Part shown: positions 16,249-24,506 of the stretch, in pieces
Layout of the letters: every line of letters begins with the position of its first letter
Numbering within the stretch: position 1 is the stretch's first letter
From: DASWOJ01 sp964242415
GTDB lineage: Bacteria; Pseudomonadota; Alphaproteobacteria; Acetobacterales; Acetobacteraceae
Reading direction: 5' to 3'
Length of the DNA stretch: 64,000 bases
Assembly: GCA_964242415.1 (NCBI GenBank)
Contig: CAXTAT010000012.1
Location: 1 to 64,000, forward strand
Program-made: the position numbers and the translations under genes
The notes under the pieces: model-generated
Told to the model about the DNA's origin: nothing
What the model saw: only the letters and a program-made list of their open reading frames with translations
The model's database searches: none

Positions 16249-16410
16249 GGCAACGCCGACCTGGACGCCTTCCGCGCCTGCACCACGCTATACCGCATCC
16301 ACCATCCCGAGGCGTCGCTGAACGAGGCCCGCCGCCTGGTGGCGGAATGGATCGACCACCATGTCGTCCAGGAGAAGGCAGGCCCGACGCCGGGGTGCGA
16401 CTGCGGCTGA
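16159..16410 (+). CDS. Small conserved protein of unknown function
   Basis: 83 residues from GTG 16159, preceded by GAGG seven bases upstream. The chain has ERAVVTAYRELRVHGNADLD, an acidic/aromatic stretch FRACTTLYRIHHPEASLNEA, and VAEWIDHHVVQEKAGP, ending in CDCG. The pattern looks like a compact helical protein with His/Cys residues that might bind metal (YRIHHPE, WIDHH, CDC), but that is only a suggestion. Codon use is typical of the genome. It lies between the carbonic anhydrase start (opposite strand, overlapping if that start is at 16248) and the ParB-like gene (convergent, 15 bases). Confidence 0.7.
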   Translation: MVRAASPNARPIARRCERAVVTAYRELRVHGNADLDAFRACTTLYRIHHPEASLNEARRLVAEWIDHHVVQEKAGPTPGCDCG

Positions 16411-16425
16411 CTGCCGCCCTGGCCG

Positions 16426-17061
16426 CTACCGCGCCACCGTACCGCACCAGCCCGGCAAATAATCGGCGTCCTTGCCCCTCGCCAACTGCATCGCCTGCTT
16501 CAATGCTTCTTCGAACTGCTGCTCGACCTGCTTGCGGTCGATCTGGCGGCGCAGGAAGTCCGCCCACAGGAACTCGCTGAACGGTGTGGTGTCCTTGGCG
16601 TAGCCGCCGACCTGGCGCAGCTCGCCGGCCAGGGAGCGATAGGGATCATCGACCAACCCGGTCACTGATTTCGGAATGCTGTCGGCGTCCTGCCGCCGGC
16701 CCTTGTCGTCGTAGGGGTGCATCCAGCCGCGGTTGTCCAGCACGAACCAGAACGAATCCGGCGGCAGGCGCTGCAGGTCCGCGACGACGCTGACCAGGAC
16801 GTGCTCCACGCCCTCCTTGTGCAGCGCCAGCGCCAGGTGGTGGTGGTCGGTGACGTAGTGGCGGCCCTTCGGACCCACGATGACGGGGATCATGTGCTGG
16901 CCCAAGAACTCCGACGCCTTGCCGGGCTTCGCGCCGTCGCCGGCCTTGGCTCGCCAGGCGGCGCGCTTGGCCTCGACTTCCCGCATGCCGACGGTGATCT
17001 GCGTGGGGCGGAGGTCCTCGATGGCGACAGGGTTGAGGACGGGTTCACGGGCGGGGGTCAT
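16426..17061 (-). CDS. ParB-like nuclease-fold protein (ParBc_2 type)
   Basis: 211 residues from ATG 17061. An N-terminal VLNPVAIEDLRPTQITVGMREV is followed by HMIPVIVGPKGRHYVTDHHHLALAL, the ParB/sulfiredoxin-fold motif where GxxRHxA of ParB is replaced by DHHHLALAL, then an alpha-helical C-terminus rich in Gln/Glu. This matches the stand-alone ParB-like family (not a chromosome-partition ParB: no helix-turn-helix). Members probably bind or hydrolyse nucleotides; function unproven. Its ATG lies inside the end of the racemase gene (17-base overlap), so the two are translationally coupled, although no metabolic link is known. Confidence 0.8.
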   Translation of the reverse strand: MTPAREPVLNPVAIEDLRPTQITVGMREVEAKRAAWRAKAGDGAKPGKASEFLGQHMIPVIVGPKGRHYVTDHHHLALALHKEGVEHVLVSVVADLQRLPPDSFWFVLDNRGWMHPYDDKGRRQDADSIPKSVTGLVDDPYRSLAGELRQVGGYAKDTTPFSEFLWADFLRRQIDRKQVEQQFEEALKQAMQLARGKDADYLPGWCGTVAR

Positions 17062-17812
17062 CGGCGGCCTCAAGGCGTTGCATGGTGGGAACCATAGGCT
17101 TCTTGCCGGCCCAGCGCACGGCGGCGCGGGCCAGCGCGTCGATGGTGTCCACCACCGGGACGCCATGCGGCGGTCCAGCCTGTATGCCCCCAGCCTGCAG
17201 GCCCAACGGGATCTCGGTGCAGCCCAGCACCACCGCCTGCGCGCCGCGTTGCGCCAGCAGCGCCACGACCGCAGCCAGGGGCGCATAAGCGTCCGCCGCC
17301 CGGTTCGCCTTCACCAGGGCGATGGCGGGCATGACGAGGCGCCCCATCTCCGCCGCGTCCGGAACCAGGCAGGTCCAGCCCAAGGCCTGCAGGTGATCCT
17401 GGTACAGCCGCATCGCCAACGTCGCGGCGGTGCCCAGCACGCCCACCGGCCCCGGCGGGATGCCCTGCCGCCGCAGGTCCTCGGCTGCGGCATCGACGAT
17501 GTGCAGGATCGGCAGCGGCGTGGCCGCCCGCATCCCGGCGATCCAGCCGTGCGCGGTGTTGCACGGGATGGCGACCGCGCCGCACCCGGCCGCCTGCAGG
17601 CCATGCAGCCCGCGCACCAACGCCGGCAGCGGGTCCGGCCCGGCGCCGGCGCGGGCCGCGCCACGGTCCGGGATGCGCGGGTCCGACCACAGCACGGCCG
17701 GGATATGGTCCTGGTCTCGTTCCGCCGGGGTCAGCAGGGTCAGGCGCAGCATGAAGTGTGCGCTCGCCAGCGGACCCATGCCGCCAAGAACGCCAAGCAT
17801 CCGATCCGTCAT
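17045..17812 (-). CDS. Aspartate/glutamate racemase family protein
   Basis: 255 residues from ATG 17812. Starts LGVLGGMGPLASAHFMLRL, the RacX/aspartate racemase signature. Both catalytic cysteines are present: AIPCNTAHGWI and VVLGCTEIPLGLQ, in mirror-related halves, so PLP-independent two-base racemisation is expected. Substrate (Asp, Glu or another amino acid) is not decidable. A ParB-like gene starts within its last codons. Upstream is a divergent glycerophosphodiesterase at 85 bases; the spacer has several CCAGTCT repeats that may be coincidental. Confidence 0.88.
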   Translation of the reverse strand: MTDRMLGVLGGMGPLASAHFMLRLTLLTPAERDQDHIPAVLWSDPRIPDRGAARAGAGPDPLPALVRGLHGLQAAGCGAVAIPCNTAHGWIAGMRAATPLPILHIVDAAAEDLRRQGIPPGPVGVLGTAATLAMRLYQDHLQALGWTCLVPDAAEMGRLVMPAIALVKANRAADAYAPLAAVVALLAQRGAQAVVLGCTEIPLGLQAGGIQAGPPHGVPVVDTIDALARAAVRWAGKKPMVPTMQRLEAADDPRP

Positions 17813-17897
17813 CCCGCCAGTCTTCCCCGGTCCAGTCTCGCGTTGTCCAGTCTCCCCCCGGCTTGACCCCGGTGCAACCCGGCCGCACACCCGCGTG

Positions 17898-18782
17898 ATG
17901 CCCGACCCCTCCGCCTTTGACCTGCAAGGCCACCGCGGCGCCCGCGGCCTGTTTCCCGAGAACACCCTGCACGGGTTCCGCGCCGCCGCCGCCCTGGGCG
18001 TCCGCACGCTCGAGCTGGACGTGGGCGTCACCCGCGACGGCGCCGTCGTCGTCCACCACGACCTGGCCCTGAACCCCGACATCGCGCGCCAGGGCGGCCG
18101 GTGGATCGATGCGCCGGGACCCCTGCTGCGGGACCTAACGCTGGCGCAGTTGCGGACCTACGACGTGGGCCGGCTCCGCCCCGGTACTGCGTATTCGGCG
18201 GACTACGCCAGCCAGGCGGCCCAAGACGGCGCGGGGGTGCCCACCCTGGCCGAGGTGCTGACCCTAGACGCCACGCTGCGCTGGAACATCGAGCTGAAGA
18301 CCGATCCCGGCCAGCCCGACCGCACGATCCCGCCAGAGGAGATGCTGGAACGTGTGCTGCACGAGGCGGATGCGGCCGGCGCCGGGCCGCGGATCACCGT
18401 GCAGAGCTTCGACTGGCGCGGCCCGCGGCATCTGCGCCGCATCCGGCCCACGGTGGCCCGTGGCTGGCTGACCATCGCCGCCACGGTTGCCGACGCACCG
18501 CTCTGGCTCGGCCGCCACGCCGGGCCGATGAGCGACGTGCCGGAGGCCATCGCCGCGGAGGGCGGCGGCACCTGGACGCCGCACCACCGCGACCTGACGG
18601 AGGACCTGCTGGACCAGGCGCACGACCTGGGCCTGCTGGTCGTCCCATGGACGGTGAACGACCCCGCCGACATGCGGCGCCTGATCGGCTGGGAGGTGGA
18701 CGGCCTGATCACGGACTGGCCGGACCGGGCACTGGCCGCCTTGGACCATCCTGGCCCAGGCGAACAAACGCACACGGCCTAA
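17898..18782 (+). CDS. Glycerophosphodiester phosphodiesterase
   Basis: 294 residues from ATG 17898. GDPD-type TIM barrel: LQGHRGARGLFPENTLHGF (catalytic His, Arg, metal Glu), TLELDVGVTRDGAVVVHHD (metal Glu and Asp, second His), WNIELKTDPG and the closing DGLITDWPDRALAAL. No signal peptide is visible, so it probably acts in the cytoplasm on glycerophosphodiesters to release glycerol-3-phosphate and an alcohol. Convergent with citrate synthase, the two separated by repeat copy A. Confidence 0.9.
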   Translation: MPDPSAFDLQGHRGARGLFPENTLHGFRAAAALGVRTLELDVGVTRDGAVVVHHDLALNPDIARQGGRWIDAPGPLLRDLTLAQLRTYDVGRLRPGTAYSADYASQAAQDGAGVPTLAEVLTLDATLRWNIELKTDPGQPDRTIPPEEMLERVLHEADAAGAGPRITVQSFDWRGPRHLRRIRPTVARGWLTIAATVADAPLWLGRHAGPMSDVPEAIAAEGGGTWTPHHRDLTEDLLDQAHDLGLLVVPWTVNDPADMRRLIGWEVDGLITDWPDRALAALDHPGPGEQTHTA

Positions 18783-18786
18783 TCTG

Positions 18787-18929
18787 CCCCCTCTCCCTCC
18801 GGGAGAGGGCCGGGGTGAGGGGGTCTTGCAGGACCAGCCCCGGCTCACGGCACCGCGGCTCCGTTGCTGGACAGCATGGTGCCCGCCCGCCCCCTCACCC
18901 CGACCCTCTCCCGAAAGGAGAGGGAGAAG
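18787..18929. repeat. Paired-arm CCCTCTCCC repeat, copy A
   Basis: Left arm CCCCTCTCCCTCCGGGAGAG continuing GGCCGGGGTGAGGGGG, about 70 bases of variable spacer beginning GTCTTGC, then right arm CCCCCTCACCCCGACCCTCT ending in GGAGAGGGAG. Each arm is itself a hairpin (CCCTCTCCC-TCC-GGGAGAGGG) and the arms are complementary to each other. Sits exactly between the stops of the GDPD gene (18782) and gltA (18932), where it could act as a bidirectional terminator; that role is inferred. Same orientation as copies D and E. Confidence 0.85.
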
Positions 18930-18931
18930 CG

Positions 18932-20257
18932 TTAGCTGCGCTCGCCAACCGGCACGAAATCGCGCCGCGGCGACCCGGTGTAAACCTGCCGCGGCCGGCC
19001 GATCCGCTGCGACGGGTCCTCGATCATCTCCTTCCACTGGCTGATCCAGCCGACGGTGCGGGCGACGGCGAACAGCACGGTGAACATGCTGGTCGGGAAC
19101 CCCATCGCCTTCAGGATGATGCCTGAGTAGAAATCGACGTTCGGATACAGCTTCTTGCTGATGAAGTACTCGTCGTGCAGCGCGATCCGCTCCAGCTCGA
19201 CCGCCATGTCCAGCAGTGGATCGTCCTTGATGCCCAGCTCGGCCAGTACTTCCTGGCAGGTCTGCTGCATGATCTTCGCCCGCGGGTCGTAGTTCTTGTA
19301 AACCCGGTGGCCGAAGCCCATCAGGCGGACACCGCTGTTCTTGTCCTTCACCTTCTCGATGAAGGCCGGGATGTTGTCCTTGTGGCCGATCTCGGCCAGC
19401 ATCTTCAGCACTGCCTCGTTGGCGCCGCCGTGCGCGGGACCCCACAGGCTGGCGATCCCGGCGGCGATGCAGGCGAACGGGTTGGCGCCGGTGCTGCCGG
19501 CCAGCCGCACCGTGCTGGTGCTGGCATTCTGCTCGTGGTCGGCGTGCAGGATGAAGATGCGGTCCATCGCGCGGGCCAGCACCGGGTTCACCACATACGG
19601 CTCGGCCGGCACGGCGTTGATCATGTACAGGAAGTTCTCGGCATATGCCAAGTCGTTGCGCGGGTACATGAACGGCTGGCCGATGGTGTACTTGTAGGCC
19701 CACGCGGCGATGGTCGGCAGCTTGGCGATCAGGCGGAAGGCGCTGATGCGGCGGTGCTCGTCGTTCGTGATGTCCAGGCTGTCGTGGTAGAACGCGCTGA
19801 GCGCCCCCACGACGCCGCACAGCACCGCCATCGGGTGCGCGTCGCGGCGGAAGCCGTCGTAGAACCGGCGGAGCTGCTCGTGCAGCATGGTGTGGCGCAT
19901 CACGCCGTGCTCGAACTCATGGCGCTGCGCCTCGGTCGGCAGCTCGCCGTTCAGCAGCAGGTAGGCGACCTCCAGGAACGACGACCCCTCGGCCAACTGC
20001 TCGATCGGGTAGCCGCGGTGCAGCAGCACGCCCTCGTCGCCGTCGATGTAGGTGATCTTGCTCTCGCAGGCGGCGGTGGTGCCATAACCAGCGTCATAGG
20101 TAAAAATGCCCATTGCGCCGTAGAGCTTGCCAATGTCAGCGGCCGATGGGCCGATGGTGCCGGGCTTCAGCGGCAGGGAGAGCGACTTGTTGGTGCCATC
20201 CATCGTCATCGTAACGGAGCCTGTCAGACCTTCGGTGCCCTTAACGATACCATCCAT
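18932..20257 (-). CDS. gltA: Citrate synthase (type II)
   Basis: 441 residues with ribosome site AAGGGTGA before ATG 20257. The catalytic His/His/Asp set is visible in IFILHADHEQNAS, GPAHGGANEAVLKM and GFGHRVYKNYDPRAKIM, with the second acidic residue further on in LDMAVELERIALHD. The N-terminal NADH-regulated type II extension (YDAGYGTTAACESKITYIDGD) is present, so hexameric regulation by NADH is plausible. Condenses acetyl-CoA with oxaloacetate at the entry of the TCA cycle. A promoter at 20315-20344 would give a ~50-base leader. Confidence 0.96.
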   Translation of the reverse strand: MDGIVKGTEGLTGSVTMTMDGTNKSLSLPLKPGTIGPSAADIGKLYGAMGIFTYDAGYGTTAACESKITYIDGDEGVLLHRGYPIEQLAEGSSFLEVAYLLLNGELPTEAQRHEFEHGVMRHTMLHEQLRRFYDGFRRDAHPMAVLCGVVGALSAFYHDSLDITNDEHRRISAFRLIAKLPTIAAWAYKYTIGQPFMYPRNDLAYAENFLYMINAVPAEPYVVNPVLARAMDRIFILHADHEQNASTSTVRLAGSTGANPFACIAAGIASLWGPAHGGANEAVLKMLAEIGHKDNIPAFIEKVKDKNSGVRLMGFGHRVYKNYDPRAKIMQQTCQEVLAELGIKDDPLLDMAVELERIALHDEYFISKKLYPNVDFYSGIILKAMGFPTSMFTVLFAVARTVGWISQWKEMIEDPSQRIGRPRQVYTGSPRRDFVPVGERS

Positions 20258-20314
20258 GCTGTTTCACCCTTGTTGCTGGTCCGCTTCGGCAGGGGGTCCC
20301 GCGCCGTTGGTGTC

Positions 20315-20344
20315 AAAATAAGGGCGACGGGCGGTCGGGCGCAA
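20315..20344 (-). promoter_or_regulatory. Sigma-70-like promoter of gltA
   Basis: Minus strand TTGCGC (20339-20344), 18-base spacer, TATTTT (20315-20320). The -10 box is the only AT-rich hexamer in a GC-rich gap. Start of transcription expected near 20308, leader about 51 bases. Confidence 0.5.
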
Positions 20345-20447
20345 CCTTCGCAGCCGCAGCAAACCAATTCGTGCGCCGAGGGCGGCGGCCGCGCTCCATC
20401 CGCCCACCAGCCGCCCCCCTGCAGCCGCCAAAAATCAGGAGCAGCCC

Positions 20448-21968
20448 TCACAGCCAGAATGGGTCGGCGTGGCGGAAGCCGTGCCACGCCTGGCGCACCG
20501 CCGTCCGCGTGGCGCCGGAGCCGCCAGCCACGAAGCCGTTGACCAGCCCGGCCGCATAGCCCTCCCCGGCGCGGCCAAGCTGCGCCAGCAGCCCCACGGC
20601 GGCGGCCCCGTCGTTCAGCAGCCCCAACACCTCCTGCAAGGCGCCCAGGTGACGCAGGAAGCGCCGGCCTGGCTTGGCGGGGAACAGGGGGGCGAAGAAC
20701 TCGGCAGCGTAGCGCAGGCGCTTGCAGTCCTTGCGCAACTCATGCAGGGCGGGAACCGGGAGGTGGCGGAGGCCGCGCCCAGCGTGGCGGACCCCGCGCA
20801 GGCGGCGTGCCAGGACCTCGGACGCAAAGGCCGCCGCGTCCGCCTGCAGCACCTGGTCCCGCGCCGGGTCCAGCCCGTCCCAGGGGCGCAGGTTGGCGGC
20901 GCAGGCCAGGGACAGCGACACACCCCGGAATGCTGCGCTGCCCAGGTGCTCCCGCAAGGCGGCATAGGCCTTGGCACGGCGGCGCTGGCCTGCCGCCAGC
21001 AGCGCGGCCACGCGGGCGTCGTCCGGGAACGCCTCGGCCACCTGCGCCCCCAGGCCGGTCAGGAACACGTCCCAGTCGCGCGCCGCCCCGAGCTGCGCCG
21101 CGGTCTGGCGCAGCGCCGCGCCCAGGGGGGCCGTCTGCGCGCACGCCGCGGGATGCTTGAAGATGGACAGCGCCGAGCGCAGCCGCCGCGTTGCGACCCG
21201 CATCTGGTGCACCGGTACCGGCCCGGTCCCCTCCCCAGCGGAGGCGGACCAGTGCAGCAGGACGCCGAGCAAGCTGCCCATCACCACCGCCATCACGGTG
21301 GACAGCGACTGACCCGGCGCCACCGGCGGCAGGCCGAGATGGCCCGGCTGCGGCACGGCGCCGTGCGCCAGCGCCACGGCCTCGGCAGGCAGTCCGGCCC
21401 GCGGCACCCCCAGGCGCACGGCGGCTCCCAGCGCCGCAACCTGCTCCGCGACCGCAGCCGCCGGTCCAGCAAGCCTCACCCGGCAGACCGGGCGGATGGC
21501 GGCGGCGCCACGCAGGTGCCCCTCCTGCACCACGACCTCGACCGGCCCTGCCTGCTGGTCCGCATCCAGGTTGGTGAAGCTGTGGCGGCGGCCGCGGAAC
21601 GCCGCGACGGGCAGGACATGGCCGGGCAGGGAGGGTGCAAGGATGGCCTCGGCCGCCTCTGCCAGCAACGGCGGCGGCGCTGCTGGCGGCCAGAACAGGG
21701 CGGGGGAGGGATACAGCGCCTCGATCCGCCAGGGTTCGGCGGCTCCCGGATCGCAGAGCGCCTGGTTGCCGGCAGCCAGCGCGCCGTCCGCCGTGTCATG
21801 CCAGGCCAGCGCCATCCGGGCGGCGCGGCCGGACCGTTGCAGGCCGGGCAGGCGGACCAGGCGCGCGAGGTCCTCAGGCGGCAGCGAGAACTCCAGCCGC
21901 ACCGTGGAGGGAGCCGGGGCGGCTCCGCCTTCGGGGGGTGGACGTATGGCGTGCTCCGGTGCCGGCAT
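20448..21968 (-). CDS. CHAD domain protein with degenerate CYTH-like N-terminus
   Basis: 506 residues. Residues ~225-500 are a CHAD domain: conserved VHQMRVATRRLRSALSIFK and LHELRKDCKRLRYAAEFFAPLF supply the basic helices that bind polyphosphate. The N-terminal 200 residues look like a CYTH/triphosphate-tunnel domain (VRLEFSLPPEDLARLVRL, VRLGVPRAGLPAEAVAL), but the ExExK signature is not visible (RLEFSL in its place), so catalysis is doubtful. It follows sixA by 12 bases on the same strand; both domains concern phosphate-rich ligands or phosphohistidine, suggesting a shared operon. Confidence 0.88.
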   Translation of the reverse strand: MPAPEHAIRPPPEGGAAPAPSTVRLEFSLPPEDLARLVRLPGLQRSGRAARMALAWHDTADGALAAGNQALCDPGAAEPWRIEALYPSPALFWPPAAPPPLLAEAAEAILAPSLPGHVLPVAAFRGRRHSFTNLDADQQAGPVEVVVQEGHLRGAAAIRPVCRVRLAGPAAAVAEQVAALGAAVRLGVPRAGLPAEAVALAHGAVPQPGHLGLPPVAPGQSLSTVMAVVMGSLLGVLLHWSASAGEGTGPVPVHQMRVATRRLRSALSIFKHPAACAQTAPLGAALRQTAAQLGAARDWDVFLTGLGAQVAEAFPDDARVAALLAAGQRRRAKAYAALREHLGSAAFRGVSLSLACAANLRPWDGLDPARDQVLQADAAAFASEVLARRLRGVRHAGRGLRHLPVPALHELRKDCKRLRYAAEFFAPLFPAKPGRRFLRHLGALQEVLGLLNDGAAAVGLLAQLGRAGEGYAAGLVNGFVAGGSGATRTAVRQAWHGFRHADPFWL

Positions 21969-21980
21969 CGGGTGCGTCGG

Positions 21981-22502
21981 TCAGGCGACCTGCGGCAGGT
22001 CACGCGGGCAGAGGAAGCGAACGAGGCGGGCGCCACCCTCGCCCAATTCGGCCCAGGGCGCCATCACCGTCAGCTCCACCAGGGCGCCGGACGGATAGCC
22101 GTTTTGCAGGCGGCCCAGCTCCCCGGCCGCGGCGGCCTGCCCGGTCAGCAGCAGCGCCAGGTCGTGCAGGCCGGGGTTGTGGGCGATCAGCATCACGCTG
22201 CGAACTGTCGGCTGCAGGTCCTGCACCGCCCGCAACAGGCTGGCCGCGGGGGCAAGGTACAGGCTGTCCATCGGATCGATCAGCGGCGTCTCGTCCCAGG
22301 GCTCCAGGGCCTGCAGGGTTTCCATCGTGCGCCGGGAGGTCGAGACCAGGATCTGGTCCGGCTGCAGCCCCAGCCCGGAGATCGCCCCGCGCATCGCCGC
22401 CGCCGCCGCCCGGCCGCGCGGGTTCAGCGGGCGCCCGAAGTCCGGCAGGCTCGGGTCGTCCCAGGAGGACTTGGCGTGGCGTAGCAGAAGAAGTTGCCGC
22501 AT
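21981..22502 (-). CDS. SixA-type histidine phosphatase
   Basis: 173 residues. The phosphoglycerate-mutase-like fold is shown by LLLLRHAKSSWDDPSLPDFGRPLNPRG (catalytic His in RHAK) and VMLIAHNPGLHDLALLLTG (second His). The RHAK form and short length match SixA, which removes phosphate from His residues of phosphorelay (HPt) or PTS-Ntr proteins. The gene is immediately upstream of the CHAD gene and starts divergently from the FeS photolyase; the 270 bases between them (22503-22772) hold no feature I could recognise. Confidence 0.88.
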   Translation of the reverse strand: MRQLLLLRHAKSSWDDPSLPDFGRPLNPRGRAAAAAMRGAISGLGLQPDQILVSTSRRTMETLQALEPWDETPLIDPMDSLYLAPAASLLRAVQDLQPTVRSVMLIAHNPGLHDLALLLTGQAAAAGELGRLQNGYPSGALVELTVMAPWAELGEGGARLVRFLCPRDLPQVA

Positions 22503-22772
22503 GGCCGCAGACTGCCCGCAGCGCGCCCGGGTCGCAAGGTTGGCGGCACTAGCGGGGCCGGGGAATTGATATCCCGCGGTCCCCGGCCATGTCGCTGGTT
22601 ACGGCACAGCCGGCGGCCTGTCGCCCCAACCCGCGCGATGCCGCAAGCTGCCAGCATGCACAGGTCCGTACCGTCCAGTGGCCGGGGCGCGGGCGAACCG
22701 AGGAGACACGGCTTTGCGCATACACGGGTTTGGCGGGCGGCGCTGCAACGCCGGCCTGCAGGCGCGGCACGC

Positions 22773-24311
22773 ATGACGACCCTCCGCGTCGTGCTGGGCG
22801 ACCAGTGCACCGCCGGGCTGAGTTCCTTGGCGGACCTGGACCCCTCGGGCGACGTCGTCCTGATGGCGGAGGTCATGAAGGAATGCACCTACGTCCCGCA
22901 CCACCCGAAGAAGATCGTGCTGATCCTGTCCGCCATGCGCCACTTCGCCCGTGCGTTGGAGGCGCGTGGCGTCAGGGTCGAGTACATCCGGCTGGACGAC
23001 CCGGACAACACCGGCAGCTTCCGCGGCGAGGTGCTGCGCGCCTGCGCCCGCCACCAGCCGTCCCGCATCGTCGTCACCGAACCCGGCGAGTGGCGCGTGC
23101 TGGAGGACATGCGGACCTGGCACGAGGCGGCCGGCATCGAGTGCGACATCCGCGACGACACGCGGTTCCTGTATCGCATCCAGGACTTCCGCGCCTGGGC
23201 GCGCGGGCGCGGCGCGTTCCGGATGGAGACGTTCTACCGCGCCATGCGCCTGCAGACCGGCCTGCTGATGGATGGGACGGAGCCGGAGGGCGGGCGTTGG
23301 AACTACGACCCGGAGAACCGCAAGCCGCTGCCCCGCGCCGTGGCCGCTCCGCCGCCGCCGCGCTTCCCGCCGGACGCGATCACCGGGGACGTGATGGCCC
23401 TGGTGGCCGCCCGTTTCCCCACGCACTTCGGCGACGTGGACGGCTTTGCGCTGCCGGTCACCAACCGGGATGCGCGGCTGGCGCTGGCGGACTTCGTGGA
23501 GAACCGCCTGGCGCAGTTCGGCGATTGGCAGGACGCGATGCGCGCCGGGGAGGGCGTGCTGTTCCATGCGCTGATCTCGACCTCGATGAACACCGGGCTG
23601 CTGGACCCGCTTGAGGCGTGCCGGGCGGCGGAGGCGGCGTTCCGCATGGGGCTGGCGCCGCTGAACGCGGTGGAGGGGTTCATCCGGCAGATCATCGGCT
23701 GGCGCGAGTTCGTGCGCGGCGTGTATTGGCTGCGGATGCCGGAGTATGCCGGGCTGAACGGGCTGGATGCGGTGCGGCCCCTGCCGGCGCTGTACTGGAC
23801 GGCGGACACGCGGATGAACTGCCTGCACCATGCCGTCAGCGACACCAAGGCGCACGCCTACGCCCATCATATCCAGCGGCTGATGGTGCTGGGCAACTTC
23901 GCGCTGCTGGCCGGGCTGCATCCGGATGAGGTCTGCGAGTGGTTCCTGGTGGTTTACGCCGACGCCTATGAGTGGGTGGAGCTGCCCAACGTGCGCGGCA
24001 TGGCGCTGCACGCGGATGGCGGGATCATGGGGTCGAAGCCGTATGCGTCGTCAGGCGCCTACATCAACCGCATGAGCGATTATTGCCATGGGTGCTCGTA
24101 CGATGTGACGCGGGGGGTGGGGGAGGGGGCCTGTCCGTTCAACGCGCTGTACTGGGACTTCATGGCCCGGCACGGCGACCGCTTCGCCCGCAACCCGCGC
24201 ATGGCGATGCCGCTGCGGACGCTGTCGAAGATGGACCCGGAGAAGCTGGCGGCGCTGCGGGCGCAGGCGGCGGGGTTCCTGGCGGCGATGGATGCGGGGG
24301 AACGCGTATAA
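22773..24311 (+). CDS. FeS-BCP family photolyase/cryptochrome ((6-4) photolyase type, PhrB-like)
   Basis: 512 residues from ATG 22773. Starts TTLRVVLGDQCTAGLSSL, the FeS-BCP N-terminus, and keeps the family motifs HHPKKIVLILSAMRHFA, FRMETFYRAMR and GLHPDEVCEW. Four cysteines fall at residues 350 (MNCLHH), 438 and 441 (DYCHGCSYD) and 454 (GACPFN). These are the positions I recall for the [4Fe-4S] ligands of Agrobacterium PhrB, which also supports this start. Predicted to repair (6-4) photoproducts using FAD and a lumazine antenna; some members act as light sensors. Divergent from sixA. Confidence 0.93.
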   Translation: MTTLRVVLGDQCTAGLSSLADLDPSGDVVLMAEVMKECTYVPHHPKKIVLILSAMRHFARALEARGVRVEYIRLDDPDNTGSFRGEVLRACARHQPSRIVVTEPGEWRVLEDMRTWHEAAGIECDIRDDTRFLYRIQDFRAWARGRGAFRMETFYRAMRLQTGLLMDGTEPEGGRWNYDPENRKPLPRAVAAPPPPRFPPDAITGDVMALVAARFPTHFGDVDGFALPVTNRDARLALADFVENRLAQFGDWQDAMRAGEGVLFHALISTSMNTGLLDPLEACRAAEAAFRMGLAPLNAVEGFIRQIIGWREFVRGVYWLRMPEYAGLNGLDAVRPLPALYWTADTRMNCLHHAVSDTKAHAYAHHIQRLMVLGNFALLAGLHPDEVCEWFLVVYADAYEWVELPNVRGMALHADGGIMGSKPYASSGAYINRMSDYCHGCSYDVTRGVGEGACPFNALYWDFMARHGDRFARNPRMAMPLRTLSKMDPEKLAALRAQAAGFLAAMDAGERV

Positions 24312-24506
24312 CATCGCGCCTCACTTCTTCCGGGCATTTCGGTTGGCGTTTGCTGCTCGGTGCTGCTCGTATCGGCTAACCTGCTCAGAACGCGGCCATC
24401 TTAGGTCATCGCTGATAAATCATGAAGCGGGCTTTCAGGCAGGAGATGGTAGATTGGATCAGTGGGAAGCAAAAAGCATCCCGAAGCATATGATACCGAA
24501 AACGTC

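Noticed and set aside
17813..17897. CCAGTCT repeats between racemase and GDPD
   Set aside because: Only short, irregular repeats; no dyad or promoter box to support a regulatory role.
22503..22772. Gap before the FeS photolyase considered as an N-terminal extension or leader RNA
   Set aside because: The start at 22773 already places the cluster cysteines at the expected residues, and no structure was recognisable in the gap.
24422..24493. 23-codon frame MKRAFRQEMVDWISGKQKAS... resembling the start of an IS transposase orfB
   Set aside because: Too short and without inverted repeats or further transposase codons; similarity could be chance. No insertion sequence was called.
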